This document shows positions 4,880 to 7,540 of a stretch of DNA of 7,540 bases, in pieces. The notes below the pieces were generated by a model. It saw nothing but the letters and a program-made list of their open reading frames with translations. It had not been told where the DNA came from and made no database searches. The DNA comes from Solirubrobacterales bacterium. Its GTDB lineage: Bacteria > Actinomycetota > Thermoleophilia > Solirubrobacterales > Solirubrobacteraceae. The DNA lies in the NCBI GenBank assembly GCA_025963955.1, contig JAOPZU010000261.1, positions 1-7,540 of the forward strand, given 5' to 3'. How positions within the stretch are numbered: position 1 is the first letter of the stretch; each line of letters opens with the position of its first letter. Made by a program: the position numbers and the translations under genes.

Positions 4880-6676
4880 GTGGAGCACGTGCAGGTCACC
4901 GGTCCGTCGCCCTCCCTGGGCAGCGGCAACATCACCGCCCGTCTCCGCGAGGCGCTCGCCGCCGCGGGCATCCCCGTTCGTGCCGGCGAGCCGGCGACGG
5001 TCGCTGACCGCCTGCTGATCGTGCACCCCGCCGCGTGGTACGCCGAGGCGGACGCACCACCACCCGACGACCTGCTGCGCGTCGCGGTCGGCTACTCGGT
5101 GGCGCCCTATGGCTCGGTCGCCCTTCAGGACGACGCCGAAGTCGGGCGGCGTTTGACCGCCATCGCCCACCCTGACGCCCGCTGCACCGAGCACCTGCGC
5201 CGCGTCGGCTGCCGCGTCGTGCACGTCCCGCTCGGCTGCCGGCCCGTGCCCACGTCGAGCCATGACGCTGATCGCCCCGTCCACGTCGCCAGCCACGGCG
5301 AGCCTACCGAGCGACGCCTGCGCGTCCTGGCCGGGGGCGCACGGGACCTGGACGACGTTCCGTGCGCGCACCTCTTCCCCGACCCGAGCACCACCCGGGT
5401 GTTCGGCCAGGCGCCGCTCCGGGCCGCGCGGGTCCTCGTGGACGTCGCGCCGGACGATGACGCCGCGCCCGACCTGACTGTGCTGCTGGCCGCGGCCGAG
5501 GCGGGCGCCGCCGTGGTGAGCGAGCGGCTCGGGTCGTGGCCGACGGCGGCGATCGCTAATGCGGTCACGAGCGCGCCACCGGCGACGCTCTTCCGGCGGG
5601 CTCGCGAACTGGCCGCTGACCCGGCCGCTGCCGCCGCGCGGGCGGATGAGCTACACGCCGCCTGCCTGGCCCATGCCACTTTGCAGGACACGGCGCGCGG
5701 CCTGGCGACGCTCCTCGCGCTCGCCCCGCCCCCGCCGCGGGTCTCCCCGCGTGCGGCCGCGCTGAGCCCACACGCCGCGCCGCCCGAGCCGCCGCCCCCG
5801 ATCGCAGAGGTCATCCGCCGCGAGTCCTCTGCCGACGATGCAGCGATTCGCGCCGCTGTGCAGCAGGCACTCAGCGGGCTTCGCACCGTTCGCCGACGCC
5901 TGGACAGCATGGCTGCAGCCCCTGGAAGCGCTGATGTAGAGCAACTCCTGGGTCCCGCCCGGGTGCAGCCGGTAGAGGTCTCGGTGGTCGTACCCGCGTA
6001 TTCCGCCGATAGGACGATCACCGCGACACTCGAGTCCGTGCGCGAGGCTGCGTCGGAAGACGACGCGCCGACCCTTGAAGTGATCGTCGTCGACGACGCC
6101 TCTCCGGGAGACGATGCCGCGATCGCCGTAGATTGGGCGTGCGCCCATCCCGAGGTCCCGGTCACCGTCCTGCAGCACGGCACAAACCGTGGACTCAGTG
6201 CGGCCCGCAATACAGCTGTGGCGTGCGCTGTTGGGGCGATGGTTCTGGCCCTCGACGCTGACGACCTCCTGCGCCCCCGCGGTCTACGCCGTCTGGTCGA
6301 TGCTCTCGATCGAGACGCAAAGGCCGTCTTCGCCTACGGGATCGTGGAGCGGTTCGACCTGAACGAATCGCTGGGAATGGTTGGCCTCTACCCTTGGGCA
6401 CCGGAACGGCTGCGGTACGGAAACTACATCCCCGCCCAGTCGCTGCTCCGTCGCGATGCACTGTTGGCGTTGGGCGGCTACGTCGACATGGAGTGGGGCT
6501 TCGAGGACTGGGAGCTCTGGTGTCGCGTGGCGCAGAGCGGCGGTCACGGCGTCTGGGTGCCGGAAGTCGTGATCCGCTACCGACAGCGGACGGACTCCAT
6601 GAGCGCGGGCCTGCAGCTCTCGCGCATCGGGCCTCTCACCGACATGCTGGAGCGGCACCCGGAGCTGCTCCGGTGA
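4880..6676 (+). CDS. Two-module glycosyltransferase: degenerate GT-B-like half fused to GT2 half
   Basis: A 598-residue cytoplasmic protein from the GTG at 4880. Residues 4-280 look like a degenerate GT-B (GT4-like) fold: a glycine-rich first loop PSLGSGNITARL (10-21), a mid-domain HPDARCTEHLRRVGC (97-111), and LLAAAEAGAAVVSE (202-215) in place of the usual ExxxxGxPVV segment. The normal EX7E glutamates are not clear, so this half may only bind an acceptor. Residues 281-365 are a Pro/Ala-rich linker with a short helical stretch. Residues 366-575 are a full GT2 (GT-A) domain: VSVVVPAYSADRTI (367-380), VVDDAS (403-408), LDADD (458-462, metal-binding DxD) and GFEDWELWCR (540-549, where Glu542-Asp543 is the likely base). 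It should transfer a nucleotide-activated sugar to a surface glycan or a lipid-linked acceptor. The stop overlaps the next start as GTGA. In-frame ATG at 4823 and a start at 4784 exist, but the domain begins at about 4889 and the -10 at 4867 supports 4880. Confidence 0.82.
   Translation: MEHVQVTGPSPSLGSGNITARLREALAAAGIPVRAGEPATVADRLLIVHPAAWYAEADAPPPDDLLRVAVGYSVAPYGSVALQDDAEVGRRLTAIAHPDARCTEHLRRVGCRVVHVPLGCRPVPTSSHDADRPVHVASHGEPTERRLRVLAGGARDLDDVPCAHLFPDPSTTRVFGQAPLRAARVLVDVAPDDDAAPDLTVLLAAAEAGAAVVSERLGSWPTAAIANAVTSAPPATLFRRARELAADPAAAAARADELHAACLAHATLQDTARGLATLLALAPPPPRVSPRAAALSPHAAPPEPPPPIAEVIRRESSADDAAIRAAVQQALSGLRTVRRRLDSMAAAPGSADVEQLLGPARVQPVEVSVVVPAYSADRTITATLESVREAASEDDAPTLEVIVVDDASPGDDAAIAVDWACAHPEVPVTVLQHGTNRGLSAARNTAVACAVGAMVLALDADDLLRPRGLRRLVDALDRDAKAVFAYGIVERFDLNESLGMVGLYPWAPERLRYGNYIPAQSLLRRDALLALGGYVDMEWGFEDWELWCRVAQSGGHGVWVPEVVIRYRQRTDSMSAGLQLSRIGPLTDMLERHPELLR
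6661..6664 (+). promoter_or_regulatory. Shine-Dalgarno of the GT4 gene inside the preceding gene
   Basis: GGAG lies 8 nt before the GTG at 6673, within the last codons of the two-module glycosyltransferase. It supports this GTG as start and translation coupled through the 4-base GTGA overlap (6673-6676). Confidence 0.6.
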
Positions 6677-7540
6677 TCCGCCGCCCGCAGATCGTCCTCT
6701 CGTCCCGCGAGCTGTTTCCGTTCCTCGGAGGCGGGATCGGCGTCTACGTCGCCCAGGCCGCACGGGCGCTCGCTTCCGTCGCGGACGTGACGATCCTCAC
6801 CGCGAGCTGGTACGCCGAGAAATACGAGGAGTTGACCGCCGCTGGCGATCCGCGGGTCGACTTCGGCGGGGCACGCCTCGCGTTCGTCGAGGTGCCCGTT
6901 CCCGCCGATCACGGCGAGTTCTACTCCCACATGCACCTCTATTCGCACCGGGTGCTGGAGCGCCTGCGCGAGCTCTTCGGGCAGAGCGGCCCCGACCTGG
7001 TCGAGTTCTCCGACTACCTCGGCGAGGGCTTCGTCGCCACGCAGGCCCGGCGCGGCGGGGACCCGTTCCTGGCCGACACGACGATCGCGGTCCGGGTCCA
7101 CACGACGGCCGAGATCTGCAACGTCCTCAACGGCTGCCTCGGTTCGGACTTCGAGAGTCGAATCTCTCGCGACCTCGAACGCCGCGCGTTGCGGGAGGCC
7201 GACGTGGTCGTCTACTCCGGCGGAGACATCTACGGGACGTACGAGCGCTTCTACGGCCGGGAGAACCTCGCGCCGCCGCGCCGCATCCGCTACCCGATGG
7301 CGTGGCCCGAGCCGGCGCCGGTCGCCCCCGTTCTCACCGACGGTCCGCTACGGATGATCTACGTCGGGCGCTGCGAGCGGCGCAAGGGCGTCCAGGACCT
7401 GATCGCGGCGCTCACCGCGTTCACCGCGGACTGGCGCCTGACTGTCCTCGGCGGTGACACGCCGACCGCGCCCCTCGGCGCCTCGATGCGCCGCACGCTG
7501 GAGCTGCAGGCGGCCGGCGACCACCGCGTGAGCTTCGTGG
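6673..7540 (+). CDS. GT4-family glycosyltransferase (partial, cut by window end)
   Basis: The first 289 residues of a GT-B fold, family 4 (group 1) glycosyltransferase. Visible features are a glycine-rich acceptor/phosphate loop FLGGGIGVYV (17-26), the LVEFSDYLGEGF segment (109-120), VRVHTTAEIC with His143 (140-149), the domain-linking RRALREADVVVYSGGD (170-185), and the opening of the C-terminal nucleotide-sugar domain, MIYVGRCERRKGVQDLI (228-244) with its conserved Gly-Arg and Lys-Gly. The EX7E region lies beyond the window. The protein has no signal peptide or membrane segment and should work at the cytoplasmic membrane face, retaining the anomeric configuration. It begins with GTG overlapping the previous stop by four bases, so the two glycosyltransferases are made together and probably add successive sugars to the same glycan. 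The donor sugar cannot be told from this part. Confidence 0.88.
   Translation, partial: MIRRPQIVLSSRELFPFLGGGIGVYVAQAARALASVADVTILTASWYAEKYEELTAAGDPRVDFGGARLAFVEVPVPADHGEFYSHMHLYSHRVLERLRELFGQSGPDLVEFSDYLGEGFVATQARRGGDPFLADTTIAVRVHTTAEICNVLNGCLGSDFESRISRDLERRALREADVVVYSGGDIYGTYERFYGRENLAPPRRIRYPMAWPEPAPVAPVLTDGPLRMIYVGRCERRKGVQDLIAALTAFTADWRLTVLGGDTPTAPLGASMRRTLELQAAGDHRVSFV

Noticed and set aside
5125..6210. Long minus-strand open frame (361 residues) under the two-module glycosyltransferase
   Set aside because: Ser/Ala/Arg-rich translation without recognisable domains, fully antisense to a gene with clear GT2 motifs.

Overview
The window is very GC-rich DNA with frequent GTG starts and genes packed on both strands. 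This points to a high-GC Gram-positive bacterium (Actinomycetota). The style of the polysaccharide genes and the broken membrane-protein family recall the Thermoleophilia/Solirubrobacterales, but that is an impression from memory, not a demonstrated placement. Most of the window looks like the edge of a cell-surface polysaccharide (glycan) locus. The left edge is a housekeeping helicase gene; the right edge runs into a glycosyltransferase operon.

Layout: (1) 1-157 (+) is the C-terminal tail of a DEAH-box RNA helicase of the HrpA type. (2) 161-1312 (-) is a SAM-dependent methyltransferase with an added beta-rich C-terminal domain, convergent with the helicase and only 3 bp from it. (3) 1374-1931 (+) is rmlC, dTDP-4-dehydrorhamnose 3,5-epimerase, divergent from the methyltransferase across 61 bp. 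(4) 1950-2513 (-) is a charged coiled-coil protein with six consecutive near-perfect heptads. (5) 2528-about 3948 (-) is the wreck of a polytopic membrane glycosyltransferase-like gene. Its protein can be rebuilt only by crossing about eight frameshifts, several at G/C homopolymers. (6) 3949-4880 is lower-GC and gene-poor. It holds one intact small zinc-ribbon gene (4104-4448, -) and a possible remnant (4653-4832, -). (7) 4880-6676 (+) is a two-module glycosyltransferase: a degenerate GT-B-like half joined by a Pro/Ala-rich linker to a complete GT2 (GT-A) half. (8) 6673-7540 (+) is a GT4-family glycosyltransferase cut by the window end. It is translationally coupled to gene 7 by a GTGA overlap.

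A coherent reading is that rmlC supplies a 6-deoxyhexose nucleotide sugar such as dTDP-L-rhamnose, the GT2 and GT4 enzymes add sugars to a surface glycan, and the methyltransferase may modify or cap it. The dead membrane protein was probably once part of the same pathway. The coiled-coil protein has no assignable function. No tRNA, rRNA, CRISPR array, insertion sequence or phage gene was recognised. No wholly new system is evident. The points most worth a second look are the heavily frameshifted gene, the compositional mosaic inside the two-module glycosyltransferase, the orphan zinc-ribbon gene with a leaderless-type promoter, and the methyltransferase/coiled-coil pair flanking rmlC.
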